This document shows, in pieces, positions 19,331 through 29,323 of a stretch of DNA of 64,000 nt. The first letter of the stretch is position 1, and the number at the start of each line of letters is the position of its first letter. A program made the position numbers and the translations under genes. The stretch lies in the NCBI GenBank assembly GCA_009746045.1, contig RPFO01000667.1, positions 3,980,273 through 4,044,272 of the forward strand, in the 5' to 3' direction. This stretch comes from Mesostigma viride. Its lineage: Eukaryota; Streptophyta; Mesostigmatophyceae; Mesostigmatales; Mesostigmataceae. The notes beneath the pieces are model-generated. The model was not told where the DNA came from and ran no database searches. It was given only the letters and a program-made list of their open reading frames with translations.

Positions 19331-19556
19331 GCATGCCTGATCTCCTTTCTCACGTAGGACTCTCTCTCCCGTGTGAGGCCCTTCCTGTGGTCTCGGTGGG
19401 GGGGGAGGGGAAAAATGAAATTTCTATACCGCTTAGCCATATAGCGACTAGGTCAGGAAAGTCTTATGATAACATAGTTCCTCTAGGACCTCCCCTTCTC
19501 TTTGGCAAGGCGGTAGGAGACCTCTTTAAACCTGTTCTGGATACCTCTGTATAGCG

Positions 19557-19892
19557 ATGCCTACCTCTGATCTTGAACGTCTTATTAGTAGATTTACGGC
19601 CACTGAGCCGGAAGCTTTAGCTGCCATTGCAGCCCATCCCCAACAATTAGGCAAGCACCCTTGTAAATTTGTAGGTGGGTTTTTATATGTGCAAATAGCA
19701 GATTCTCCCCCTCAATGGCGCCTGTATGTCCCTCCTATCTGTCGCTCCTCCTTGCTCTTTGAGTTGCATGACTTAGCTGCTCATCAGGGTGGTAAACGGG
19801 TACGGGACCTAGTAGCCCGCTCTTATTACTGGCCTTCCCTTTTAAAGGACGTAGTAGATGAGTATGTTAGAACCTGTCAATCTTGCCAGGAG
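19557..19892 (+). pseudogene. Chromovirus A integrase, zinc-binding N-terminal part
   Basis: Encodes MPTSDLERL... and the HHCC module (HDLAAHQGG...CQSCQE). The SINE at 19893 interrupts it right after the CX2C pair. Copy B has the same sequence uninterrupted at 54900-55243. Confidence 0.85.
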
Positions 19893-20186
19893 CTTAATTA
19901 ATTAATTAATTAAACTCGTGCTCCCGTTGGGGAGTCACGGAGCACCGAAGTGCTTTTAATCCCTGTGTGTGCACTACAGGAGAAAGGGCAGAGACCCCCA
20001 GTCTCCTTCATGCCAAAGGCATGCCACAGCTGCAATCGGGCGCGGCTAGCTAAAAGGGCAGGCTAACGATCCGGCAAACTGTGGGTGCAATAAGACCCAT
20101 GTGAGCATGTCATAGCAAGGAGCGTGGGCAAGTAATCTGAACATAGCCAGGGCGTAGCATGGCTGTACTAGAACTAGGCTAAGGCT
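19893..20186 (-). mobile_element. SINE with LINE-type 3' hairpin and (TTAA)n tail
   Basis: A 294 bp insertion flanked by a 7 bp duplication CCAGGAG (19886-19892 and 20187-20193); copy B has a single CCAGGA-like site. Read on the minus strand it begins AGCCTTAGCCTAGTTC, where TAGCCTAGT resembles a pol III box A, with a weaker box B-like GTTCAGATT 38 bases later. It ends in 31 bases shared with LINE 3' ends (hairpin CTCCCCAACGGGAG) and a TTAA tail of about 20 bases. It encodes no protein. Mobilisation by the LINE through this shared tail follows from known stringent LINE/SINE pairs. The tRNA origin of the head is tentative. Confidence 0.8.
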
Positions 20187-20193
20187 CCAGGAG

Positions 20194-21401
20194 ATGAAAC
20201 CCAATAATGTAGGACAGATAGCAGAACCTAGGACCCTGCCTGATCCCATCATGCCGTGGGACTCCATCATGATGGATTTTGTAGGACCTTTTAGTTAGGA
20301 AGAATGATAGAGGTAATGCCCAGATCCTTGTTTTCGTAGATCGTTTTACTCGCATGTGTCATCTCGTGCCGTGTCCTTTAGAACTCACGGCACGCGATTG
20401 CGCACGCCTATATACCTTAATAACGTTTACAGATATCATGGTTTGAGTAGGCAGTTTATTAGTGATAAAGATAAGCTATTTACCTCTGACTTTTGGCAGC
20501 AGTTTTTCGCTGCTATCGGTACCAAGGTTACGTTCGGTACTGCCTACCACTCCTCCTCCTCTCATCTAGTAGAGCGTCTTAATAGGGTAGTGGAAGAAGC
20601 GCTTAGGCACTATGTTAATGGCTCGGGCCGGGAGTGATTGGGAGGATTATTTATGCTTGGTAGAGTTCTCCCTTAACAATTGCCCCCAGGCTGCGCATGG
20701 CTATACGCCTTTCTTCCTAGATACTGGTAGACAGCCTCTTACTCCTACCTCTCTCTTAGCTAGTCCTCTACGGGACAGGGACGATGTGTCCCGGGATACT
20801 GTAGAAGGTGTACAGGCCTTGCTAGATAAAATGAAAAATGCACATGATCACGCGATTTCAGGGTACCAAAAGGCTCAGTCTAAGTACCTTGCTAGGTTGC
20901 GTGCCTCCTTAGATAGAAGAGCGCCTGAAATAGATATAGGAGATCTAGTATTAGTAGAAGGCCCCCGTGTTGGCCGTTTTGCTCATGCACAAGTTCGAAG
21001 CAGAACTTAAGGTGAAACTTAGGCCCGCCTTCTTAGGACCCTTCCGTGTGTTGTCTAGAGTAGGCAATTTCTTGTATAAAATCGATATCCCTACCTCTTG
21101 GCAGACACATTCTAACACCTTCCATAGAAGCCAGCTGAAGCTTTATCACCATAGCACGTTCGCTGGTAGAGAACTAGCTCCTGCCCCTTTAGAGCATAAC
21201 CCTGACACTGGGGAGGTAGAAGACAAGGTAGAGAGTATCGTGGCCCACAGAGATATCAAAAAGGGCCGCGGTACCCAGCGCCAGTATAAAGTGAAATGGA
21301 TGTATGCTCGTAGTGAGGTAGATAAAGTATGGTACACGGAGAGTGAGTTAGATGGTTGTAGCCGTTTGTTGCAGGACTACAAAACCCTACACCAGCTCTA
21401 G
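20194..21401 (+). pseudogene. Chromovirus A integrase core and chromodomain
   Basis: Resumes MKPNNVGQIAEP. It contains the integrase core (SIMMDFVGP, FISDKDKLF, YHSSSSHLVERLNR), the GPRVGRFAHKFEAEL region and a C-terminal chromodomain (VESIVAHRDIKK, QYKVKWMYARS, VWYTESEL), ending DYKTLHQL. The chromodomain is the mark of chromoviruses, where it can direct insertion to certain chromatin. Frame breaks come from 4 bp insertions near 20295 and 20997. Confidence 0.88.
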
Positions 21402-21472
21402 CTGGCAACCTGCCCCTCCCTTATCGTATTTCTGCTGTTGGTGGGTGGTTGGTTGTCCCCTCCCCTCCGCAG

Positions 21473-23030
21473 CCATCATTGCTGATCCTACCCCTCCGTC
21501 GGAGAGCCGGCCACCTTCCCCTCCACCACCGGACCCAGAGCTCTACTTCGAGGCCCTTCCGGGCCGCTGGGTGTCACGTTCCAGTTATCCGGGTGGCATC
21601 ATTCAGTCTGCCCTCCAGGCTCAGCATGCGACTTTAGTCAGGGCTGCCCTCTTTGGGGTCGCGTGGTTCGGCCCGGCCCCTGATGATCCGCAACAGCTAG
21701 TTGTGCATGGATTCGACGATGCCGGGCATTGCCTTTTAGGATGCGGCTCCCGCTGCCCAGCATTAGGGCAGATAGCCGCGGTCCTTCAGTGCCCCCGGGT
21801 GTTTTCCTACCTGTCTACCCCTGTGGGTCGCGCTTGCCTACGGGAGGTGTTCCCCTGGCTTCCGGGCGAGGGCGAGGCAGATATAGATGACAACCCCTGT
21901 GACCTTCTACGGGCGGTTGAGTTCATGGAGATCGCGGACCAGACAGCGGGCGTAGCATTTGGCGACCCTACTCCTACGGACGCACCAGTCGAGGCACAGT
22001 ACACGCCTGAGTATTCGGCCTCCCCTGTGGCGTCCTCCTCTTCAGTGTCGGCTCCTTCCCCTGTCCCGTCTTCACCACGGTCGGCCCGGCGCGCATCGGT
22101 GGAGCCTACCCCTTTGGGCTCTGATCGTGAGCCTGATCCTCTTTCGGCGACAGTTTCTGCGATGCAGGCACAGATCCAGTCCCTGACCGCGGCCTTCGGG
22201 GCCTTCATGGCGGCCCAGGCGCACGCTCCAGCCACGCCAGGTGGGGTGTCTGTAGTATCTGTGCCCCCTTCCCCTTCGGTCGCCTCGACGTCTACAGGTC
22301 CGCCTGCGCTGTGCGAGCCCTCGGTGGCTGCGGTTTCTTCTGTTGCTGCGGCTCCTACGCCTTCGGCTGCCCCTGCGCCTGCTACTGCATGACTTACCTG
22401 CGCCTCGGCGCGAGTCCTCCGCCCCAGCGGCCGCGCCCGCCGCCGTCGCTTCCGGGCCGCCCACCGCGTCAGCGCCGCCCTCGCGGGGTTTCTTCAGCGA
22501 CCCGGGCGGTCTTTCCAGGCTTTGGGAGGGCGGTCCTCCGCAGAGGATTCCGGTGCCCGACTGGAGCTTAGATGGTAACCAATCGTATGCCGGATTGCCT
22601 GTCCCTACGGGCCCTGTTTTCAACATGTGGCCTGGGGGTGCTCCGCCACCGGAGACCGGAGCGCCAGCTGCGGTGGCGGGTCCGTCGCGACCCCCTCCGG
22701 CAGCGGATCCGACGCGACCCCCTGTTGTACCGGCGCCGTCTGCGTCTACGCCGGTTCCTACCCCTGCTTCGGCCCCTGTCCCTTCGGCCCCGCGGTCTTT
22801 GGCTGCAGTTGTTCGGTCCAGCGGCTCTGATCCTCGCGCCACCCGCGCTGCTGATTCCCTCCGGGAGCTGTCTGAGGGCGATCGGGATCAGGCCCCTTCT
22901 GTGGTGCATGCGACTCCGGAGTCGCGCGACACGCCTGTCCTTGGGTACGGTATGTCTGCGCTCGCCTGCCGACAGTGTGACCTGCCGCGCGCCTCCGCCG
23001 AGCTTGCCATTTCGCCCATGTCCTACGGGT
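21473..23030 (+). pseudogene. Chromovirus A third ORF, N-terminal part (unknown function)
   Basis: Downstream of pol and in the same sense. The core YFEALPGRWVSRSS, HGFDDAGHCLLGCGS and FSYLSTPVGRACLREVFPWLP is shared with copy B. Pro/Ser-rich spacers and a short coiled-coil-like MQAQIQSLTAAFGAFM follow. A pyrimidine tract ending CCGCAG at 21472 lies just upstream in both copies and looks like a 3' splice site. The ATG present in copy B (MSEPTPP) is ATT here. A CATG insertion at 22388-22391 shifts the frame. The hAT element at 23031 interrupts the ORF. I do not recognise the protein: it occupies an env-like position but has no clear signal peptide or membrane segment. Confidence 0.75.
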
Positions 23031-24339
23031 CCAGGTTGGCCAATACGTCGGTACGTCAAATACGTCGGCCTCAAAATACGAGTATTATACGTGGAGCATG
23101 GCAGAATACGTCACCAGAATACGTGGCAGTGTGCAGCATGGTTATGAATGGGCCTTTAGGGTTTAGGCCTTAGGGGGCATAGTTATGCATGGAGATCAGT
23201 AAATTATGGTGGAAGGCATAATTTAATCTGCACCATTCCTTGCACTTATTCCCCACCAGCCTGCCATAAATTTTTAATGCAATATGTGCACATTCCTTGC
23301 ACTTATTCCCTACCAACCTGCCACCATAATTTACCCATTACTGCATGTGCACATTCCTTGCAAGGATTTATTGTGCATGCCAAGTCCGGGAGCAGTGATC
23401 AGCCCTTTGTACTGACTAAGGCCGGCAATCATCGCCTTGAAAGAGCGGCTCTGAGCCGCGTGAAAGGAAATAGCATTCTCAACAAAGAAATTCACCACCA
23501 GGAGATGGCATTCCTCTTCGTTTATGGGGCTCACAAACCTCGTGATTGTCTGCTGCATGCATGGCGAGGATCTCCTGCACCTGCCGACCCCGGCCGAAGC
23601 AAGGCCGTGGCCGCTCTCCGCCATTGTCCTGAAGCTAATGTGCTGCTGCTTCCTCGCCTTCAGCCCGGCCTTCTTGCTCAACAACTCCTGGAATTCTAAC
23701 CTCCGTTTCTCCCCACTCTTTGCGTCAGGGCAAGCATCTATGCCCTGCCCTGCGATGCCCGCAAAATGTGCGTGCATCCGGGTCGCACTAATCTGCTTGC
23801 CATCGCCACTGGTAAAATTGTGGCCGCAAAATGAGCAGCTAAACTTCAGCTGCGAAACCGTTTCCCCCAGAGCATCCTTCACCAAGACAACTGGTTCTTT
23901 TCGTTACAAGATTATGCTCTGGCCCTTTTTCTGGCATGGCTGCAAAAACGCGATTGCCCTTGGCGACAAAATCCAATGGCACACCGCCATGCAATATGAT
24001 ACAGGCTGTGTTACAAGTACCACGTTCCTAGCACAGCTGGCATTTTCATCGTGCTGGCACTCACTCCGTGTAATTTCAGGCTTCAGCTAGCTTGCCAACT
24101 GCCAAGTCATTACTGGACTTGCGAAAAGCTGCCTAGTTCGTAGTAGAAAATCTTGGTAAAGGTAGGCGCCGCGCCACGGTCCGGTTGGCCTGGCGCCAAG
24201 CGCTGCCCCAGCTCGAACCTCAAAAATTTCTAAGTCCAAATCACGTATTCCTGACAAAATACGCGTATAGTACGTCGGGGCCAAAAAAACGCGTATTGCC
24301 GTATTTATTTTGACAATACGCACGTATTTGCCAACCTGG
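23031..24339. mobile_element. hAT transposon, truncated
   Basis: A 1309 bp insert with an 8 bp duplication CTACGGGT (23023-23030 and 24340-24347) and inverted ends CCAGGTTGGCCAATACGT / CCAGGTTGGCAAATACGT. Eight-base duplications are typical of hAT. Both ends carry clustered AATACGT/ACGTATT motifs (about 23041-23125 and 24240-24330), probably transposase-binding sites. It encodes only the N-terminal piece of a transposase. Confidence 0.92.
23331..23885 (-). CDS. hAT transposase N-terminal fragment with BED zinc finger
   Basis: 184 residues. Residues about 15-55 show a BED-type finger (FSCSFCGHNF...TRMHAHFAG...IDACPD), the DNA-binding module of hAT transposases. Residues about 128-152 carry the family's conserved NFFVENAISFHAAQSRSFKAMI segment. 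The catalytic RNase H fold and dimerisation region that follow in full-length hAT transposases (usually more than 600 aa) are absent. The product is therefore not a functional transposase, though the finger could still bind element ends. Confidence 0.75.
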   Translation of the reverse strand: MVKDALGETVSQLKFSCSFCGHNFTSGDGKQISATRMHAHFAGIAGQGIDACPDAKSGEKRRLEFQELLSKKAGLKARKQQHISFRTMAESGHGLASAGVGRCRRSSPCMQQTITRFVSPINEEECHLLVVNFFVENAISFHAAQSRSFKAMIAGLSQYKGLITAPGLGMHNKSLQGMCTCSNG

Positions 24340-24347
24340 CTACGGGT

Positions 24348-25123
24348 TCTCCCAGGTGTGTCGGGCGCCGCGGGACCGTGGCCTACCCGTTGAGACTGAT
24401 CGGCCTCCTTTCGATATGGTTATTGTAGCTGATCCGGTGTTCCAGGGCGAGATCCTGGTTCGGCGCGTTCTGTATCGCTGGGCTAGGCGTCACAATGACT
24501 TGGACACCTACGGCGGGTTCCAGTGGGCTTACCCTCCGCCTCTGGGCATTATGGCCTCAGACGCCCTTACGGTAGAGTTTCCTGCGGTGCCGGGTGCTAC
24601 GTACAGCACGGTTCTCCAGCCCATCTTAGAGTGGGATGCCCGTCGTCCAGCGCCCATCCCGGGCCAGGGTCTGGACTCCCGTGGCCATCCTCCTCCACGG
24701 GCTAGCGACTACCTCGAGACGTTCGGGTCGCGACAGTGTGCCCGTCGGTGGCGCTCCCGTGAGGTTCGGCACATCCGGATGTGGCCGTCTAACGTGGAGC
24801 CCCTGGTAGATCTGTTTTTCCCGACGGGTTTGCGCCCTCGGATCCGGTACCATCGCCTACTCCTGCGGGCTCTCTGCTTGATCGCGGTAGAGCCTTTCCT
24901 ACGCCTCTTTGCCTGTGGTTTCCTGGACTGGGCCCGTGGCCAGGTCGTTCTTACGCAGCATAGGTATTACTGGGCCTTTCTGGGTCTTTTTCCTGATGGC
25001 GTGTGGGCCGATGTTTTCCTCACTGTAGATAGGCACGACAATGCCGATGATGTGGCTCACTACCAGGCGTACCTGGATGTCCTGCTGGCCTCCCGTGGCA
25101 CTTACCAGACGGATGGCAACTAG
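24348..25123 (+). pseudogene. Chromovirus A third ORF, C-terminal part
   Basis: Resumes after the hAT insertion as SQVCRAPRDRG and runs open to TYQTDGN stop. Features: DMVIVADPVFQGEILVRRVL, Trp/Arg-rich RRWRSREVRHIRMWPSNVEP, and a hydrophobic, possibly amphipathic helix LLLRALCLIAVEPFLRLFACGF. It is collinear with copy B (43042-44242). Function unknown. Confidence 0.78.
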
Positions 25124-25481
25124 ATAGAGGGCCTTAGGCCCGACCTGAGGGTGTTGTCCCTCTGGTATATAGAGTCGCCCTCACGTTCTGGCCAGTTGAC
25201 TGGTCGTTCTTGGTCCTTGGTACTGATTTGTTTACTCTGTGTGTCCTGCCCAGTGCCGTTCCCCCCCGGCAAGGACTCTGTTCCAGGCAGTTAGGGGAAC
25301 CTACCACCAGGCTTGGTGCTGGTTAACCCTACACCTCCCGGCGTGGTGGTGGAGACCGGGTTAATACGTTGGTGCTTTGTATCTTGGATGGCCTGCCGAT
25401 TGTGTTGGTGTGTGCTGGGTGCATTAGGTTTCCTACCCCTTGGTTTCCTCCCTGTGCGTAGGGAGAGGGCTCCCTACCTTT
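25124..25481 (+). other. Chromovirus A 3' noncoding region
   Basis: Between the third ORF stop and the polypurine tract. No ORF or structured element recognised. It is collinear with 42687-43041 of copy B. Confidence 0.6.
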
Positions 25482-25494
25482 GTGGGGGGGGAGG
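25482..25494 (+). promoter_or_regulatory. Polypurine tract of chromovirus A
   Basis: GTGGGGGGGGAGG directly before the 3' LTR, the usual site for plus-strand DNA priming. Copy B has the complement directly next to its 3' LTR. Confidence 0.8.
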
Positions 25495-26064
25495 TGTTAC
25501 GTCGCGTAACAATTCGTTGTAGTTACGGACGTAAATTAGGTTCCTTGCCTCGGTTGTCCCTAGGTTTACGTGTAGATCCAACTGGGACACTATTGTCCCC
25601 GTAACAGTACTGCATGGTACATTGGGTGCTTTTGGGCGCCGCGCCGCGTACTTTAGTAGTGGTCCTTATCCTTTGGTAGAATGTAGTGGACCAGCGTGCA
25701 TCTGTGTCTGTGCCGGTGCAGCTGTAGGCGAGGGCCATGTCGGCCCGAGCATGTTGGACCGTTGGTGACCATTTATGCACGTTCTACCCCTCGTGTGCAT
25801 GATCACTCGGCGTGTGTTAAATGAATTAACACATATAGGCTTGGGTCACGGCAGTGTAGTGTGTTTCCTTCCTCTATTCCTGGAATAAACGGGTTCGGGT
25901 AAATGGTTGTATGGCGTATTACAGCAACACATACGTGAATGCATTGAGATCAGCTCCGTCTCGTTCGTCTTTCGCTAGGGGTTTGAGTAGAGGAGGCCTG
26001 ACCAATTTAGGTAGCATCAGGCCCATTAGAGGTAGAGGTGGCGGTAGAAGTTTAGGACGTAACA
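25495..26064 (+). repeat. 3' LTR of chromovirus A
   Basis: 570 bp, same termini as 4326-4889. It carries extra bases relative to the 5' LTR, including CATG at 25798-25801 and CA within CTGCATGG near 25612. It is followed by TCGGC, the target duplication. Confidence 0.95.
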
Positions 26065-26733
26065 TCGGCATTAATTGAGAGTCCACGTCTCGGCCCCGTA
26101 CGTAAGAACAGGGAGGACCAGGACCTTAAACAGACCTGTCCTGTTTCTCTATCTTGCCCATTGAAGGGCTTGCGCCACAGGGCCAAGTATTGGCGTAAAG
26201 CGTGCCAGGCGAGGGAGATACAGTTGTCCACGTCGGCCTCGCAGCTGGGGAGTAAGCTACCCAGCAACTGGACGCGGTCCCGATACAGGACTCGAGAGCC
26301 ATCAAGGAGAACGAGGTCGGGCGGGGGCTGAGTGAGCCCAATTAATCGCCAGAGCCTCGGTCTTCTTGCTGTCACTGAGACCTCAAGCCCCACCACACGG
26401 GCCTCGATTGCCAGGCAGTCAAGCCACATCTGCACAATGATGCTCAGTGTCCTCGAAGAGGGTGGTGTCGATCGTCTGCATACATAGATGATGTCCGCCA
26501 GCTGAATCTCCGTTTCCGCCCCGCCATGCCAGAAACGGTTGTCAACCTGCACCAGTTTGGTTCCCTACCCACAATGGGGGCAAACCGCTTGCGCGCCTGA
26601 ATCATTACGTATTCGACCACAATAAGGAACAGGTAGGGCGACAGCACGCAGCCCTGCCACACACCCTTCTGTAAAGAGCATGGTGGCGTGGTCCCGTAGG
26701 AAGTGCGCACCGCGAAGTGGTGGACCCTTCAAC
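26065..26733 (-). pseudogene. LINE copy A, reverse transcriptase middle part
   Basis: Minus strand. From 26733 downward it encodes RTSYGTTPPCSLQKGVWQGCVLSPYLF and EYVMIQARKRFAPIVGREP, then a damaged LADIIY segment (the YADD box is shifted), followed by LDGSRVLYRDRVQLLGSLLPSCE. It runs into the chromovirus A target duplication at 26065 and continues at 4325. Homology with the LINE upstream ends near 26733. Frameshifts make it inactive. Confidence 0.8.
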
Positions 26734-28050
26734 GCATGGAGTCTTTCTTTCAGGGCGGATATGCGTCCTCTCCGTCCTGGCTGGGGTCGCTGGCGTGTCG
26801 ACTGAGCCTCATCCCGCTCAAGGCGGGCCACTTGAGAGGCGAGTGACTGGCTGGAAAATTGGCGGGAGGCCGGTTGACCGCGCCAGGCGTGCCTGGCGAC
26901 CTTGCATCCCGATCATGCTCGCACGGTGCGACATGAAGATGAAAAGGGGCTTATTTATTAATAAAGGCTGTGTCCAAAGCCTATTGTACCGCGAGGCCGT
27001 GATGGTGGGCCCTTACCGGGCGCCCTCCATGCCGAGGACGTGTGTTGACGACGACGATGCAGCTGGCGGGGCTGGCTTGGGGTGTGACTTGTGCCGCTTG
27101 TTGGGAGCTTGCACGTTCGTGTGGGTTCCCGTCAATGAAAAGAACGGGGATGTCGTTGACAATTAAGGCGGAGGACGGAGGTAGGTGCGAACGCCGGCGT
27201 GCCTGGCCTGGACCGCTGCCTCGCTTAACCCAGCAGGCCATTCTTGATGGCGACTGAGCTGCACATGCTGGAGAGAGTAGGTCGTCGATGCTGGGCTTGC
27301 CTTTCCCGCCCAGAAGCAGCCCTGCGGGCTAGCTTGCAGGACTTTCACCTTGCTGACAACACTCGTGAAGGTCACGCGGATGGGGCCAGGTTGGCCTGCC
27401 ATCCATGGTGCCGACTCAATGCGGATGCGGTTGTTGCCCAAATGAAGCAGATCCACGATGAGGGTCCGGTGCAGGCGTTGTGCAAGTGCTCATGACGTCC
27501 GTTTCCTGGGGACCTCCTACCTCAAAGAAACGTACCACAATACTGCGTGATCGTTGGTCGTCTTCAATTGCGGTCTTGTGGGCCGCTGCCCCCGCTCCGG
27601 GCAGCGTCCGCCATCATGTTAGCAATGTCGGCCTGCTTCACCATGGTTGCATAGCTGGGAGGCGATGGGGCTGCATGCCGGCTGGGGCGAGGTGGCCAGA
27701 GCTGCCTTCATGCACCTCGGCCATACTGGTGCGTAGCTCGGAGGTGTCCTGGCACAGAGTAGTCGACAGGCCGTCGAGCTGGGCGGCCATGGCCGCGACT
27801 GTCTGGTTGAGCTCAGTGCAGGTCGGCTTCCGGGGAAGCACTAGGAGTGTTGGCGGGGCCTTGCTCGGCGTCTTGGTAGGCGGCAATGAGTGCCCGGAGG
27901 CTTGGGGCTTGCGTGTGGCTCAAGAATACATAAAGACAAAGTCGAAGCTGTGGCTCCTCCATGTCGGCAATGTCTTCCACTGGGATGGTGTCGCCTTGCC
28001 TGCCGGGAGCGAACATGGGATGGATCGAATGGATGAAGTAAGCCGGCTAC
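26734..28050 (-). pseudogene. Probable LINE ORF1-like remnant
   Basis: Minus-strand fragments resemble a LINE ORF1: a coiled-coil-like stretch (ELNQTVAAMAAQLDGLSTTL, about 27740-27810) preceded by YVFLSHTQAPSLRALIAAY, and later GPIRVTFTSVVSKVKVLQASP near 27340, comparable in position to LLLTFKTPADKISFLRRRK of the ORF1 at 37153-37618. Frames are broken. If it belongs to LINE copy A, the part between ORF1 and mid-RT is deleted near 26734-26980. The assignment is moderate. Confidence 0.45.
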
Positions 28051-29323
28051 CTAGGTCCTAGTTACAGGGTTGTGGGCGGTGGTGCCACCACGGCCCGAAT
28101 CGCTATGAATGCCATAAGCGGTCACACGCGGAGCCCCCACAGACTTGGGGGTGGTCTCCTTCATCACTACTTGCCATCTATCCTTGCGTACCATCTGACT
28201 AGGCCTCCATATTACAGACAAACCAGGAGGCTGCCCGGGTGTGAGCGGCCCGTCACGTCTAGTAGGGTAGCACATGTCCATGCCGAGTCTATCACGAAAA
28301 GTCCACGGGTGCGTGGCGGCCCTGCCGCTCGCGGCCGGGGGCACGCCAGGTGAGGATATATCGCCCAGGCTGGGCCGGGCTTGGTGCCTGCAGCTAGTCT
28401 ATCTGATGTGTCTACCTGACCTGTGCGGGCCAGGTGCCCGGCTAGGCCCAGGCGCCTGTGCCTAAGAATGTGGGAATTAAACGTAGGGCAAATCAGCGTA
28501 CAAAACCTCATTACTAATGTGCAAACCAAAGGGGATGTTAAGGGCCTTGCGCAGCATCTTGGTGACGGCGCCGTCGAGTCGTTGCTCCAGCTCCTGCGTC
28601 AGTGTCCACGTCTCGGCGCCGTAGGTAAGGATCGTCAGAATGACGACCTTGAAGAGGTCACGCTTGACGATCCGGGGGAGGGCGGGGTTGCTCCACCAGC
28701 GGCGGTGGTCATGGAGGTGCGCCCACGCCATGCCGATCCGTGTCGTCAGGTCGTCCTCGCAGTCGGGAAGCCAACTGCCGAGCGGCTTAATTGAAGCGGC
28801 CTGAAGTAGGGTAGTTGACCTCGGCATCGTCTAAGAGGCGGAGTGTGGGTGGGGGCCCTGCCATGCCAAGGGCCAGGGCCTCCGTTTTGGGGCTGATTTC
28901 TAGACCAACCGCCCGAGCCTCGAGCGCCAGGCATGCAGTCCAGCCAAAGTTGGACAGACTCTGGCTTCTCGATAAGCGTGATGTCGTCGGCATAAATGAG
29001 GTCAGCTAGTAAATTCTGCTTGTTAGTCGGCCCCCCTTCTCCAAGCTCGTTCGTGATCGCTAGGCCAGGGGCACGGCCTGCAATGCTAGCAAAGCGAGCA
29101 CGTGCCTGGCGCATAACATAATCCACTACAATAATAAACAGGTACGGCGACAGGACGCAACCCTGCCAGACGCCGGTCTGCAATGGGCATGGCGGGGTAA
29201 TGCCGTGTTGAGTGCGCACCGATCGAAGTGGTCGACCCCTCATACAGCGTGCGGATGACGGTAATCAGGGGAGTGGGGACGCGAGCGCGAGCAAGTACAG
29301 CCCATAGAGCGTCCCAGAGGAGC
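28051..29323 (-). pseudogene. LINE copy C2, RT to C-terminus
   Basis: Minus strand. It begins near 29323 with LLWDALWAVL...PLITVIRTLYEG, then GVWQGCVLSPYLF, LLADLIYADDITLIEKPE (catalytic YADD), KLLGSWLPDCEDDL, LTYGAETWTLTQEL, GHLARTGQVDTS and a C-terminal KDRWQVVMKE segment. A CATG insertion at 28932-28935 breaks the frame after WLDC. Its upstream end is fused to another LINE copy at 29324, so it is a partial duplicate. The 3' end near 28051 lacks the hairpin and tail. Confidence 0.82.

Larger units (their letters stand above)
4326..26064 (+). mobile_element. Chromovirus-type Gypsy LTR retrotransposon, copy A (with nested insertions)
   Basis: LTRs lie at 4326-4889 and 25495-26064, and both begin TGTTACGTC and end GACGTAACA. 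The 5 bp flanks are identical (TCGGC, 4321-4325 and 26065-26069). Between them come a primer-binding site, an RGG-rich ORF, a hybrid-binding-domain ORF, gag, protease, RT, RNase H, integrase with chromodomain, a third ORF, and a polypurine tract. Comparison with copy B (42109-63170, minus) shows that copy A is dead. It has frameshifts, a deletion of roughly 350-400 bp before the RT (near 17902), and four insertions: a TTAA element with a Copia inside it, a SINE and a hAT. It lies within LINE copy A. Confidence 0.95.

Noticed and set aside
22072-23074. Arg/Gly-rich minus-strand frames opposite the third ORF
   Set aside because: Antisense shadows of Pro/Ser-rich coding sequence.
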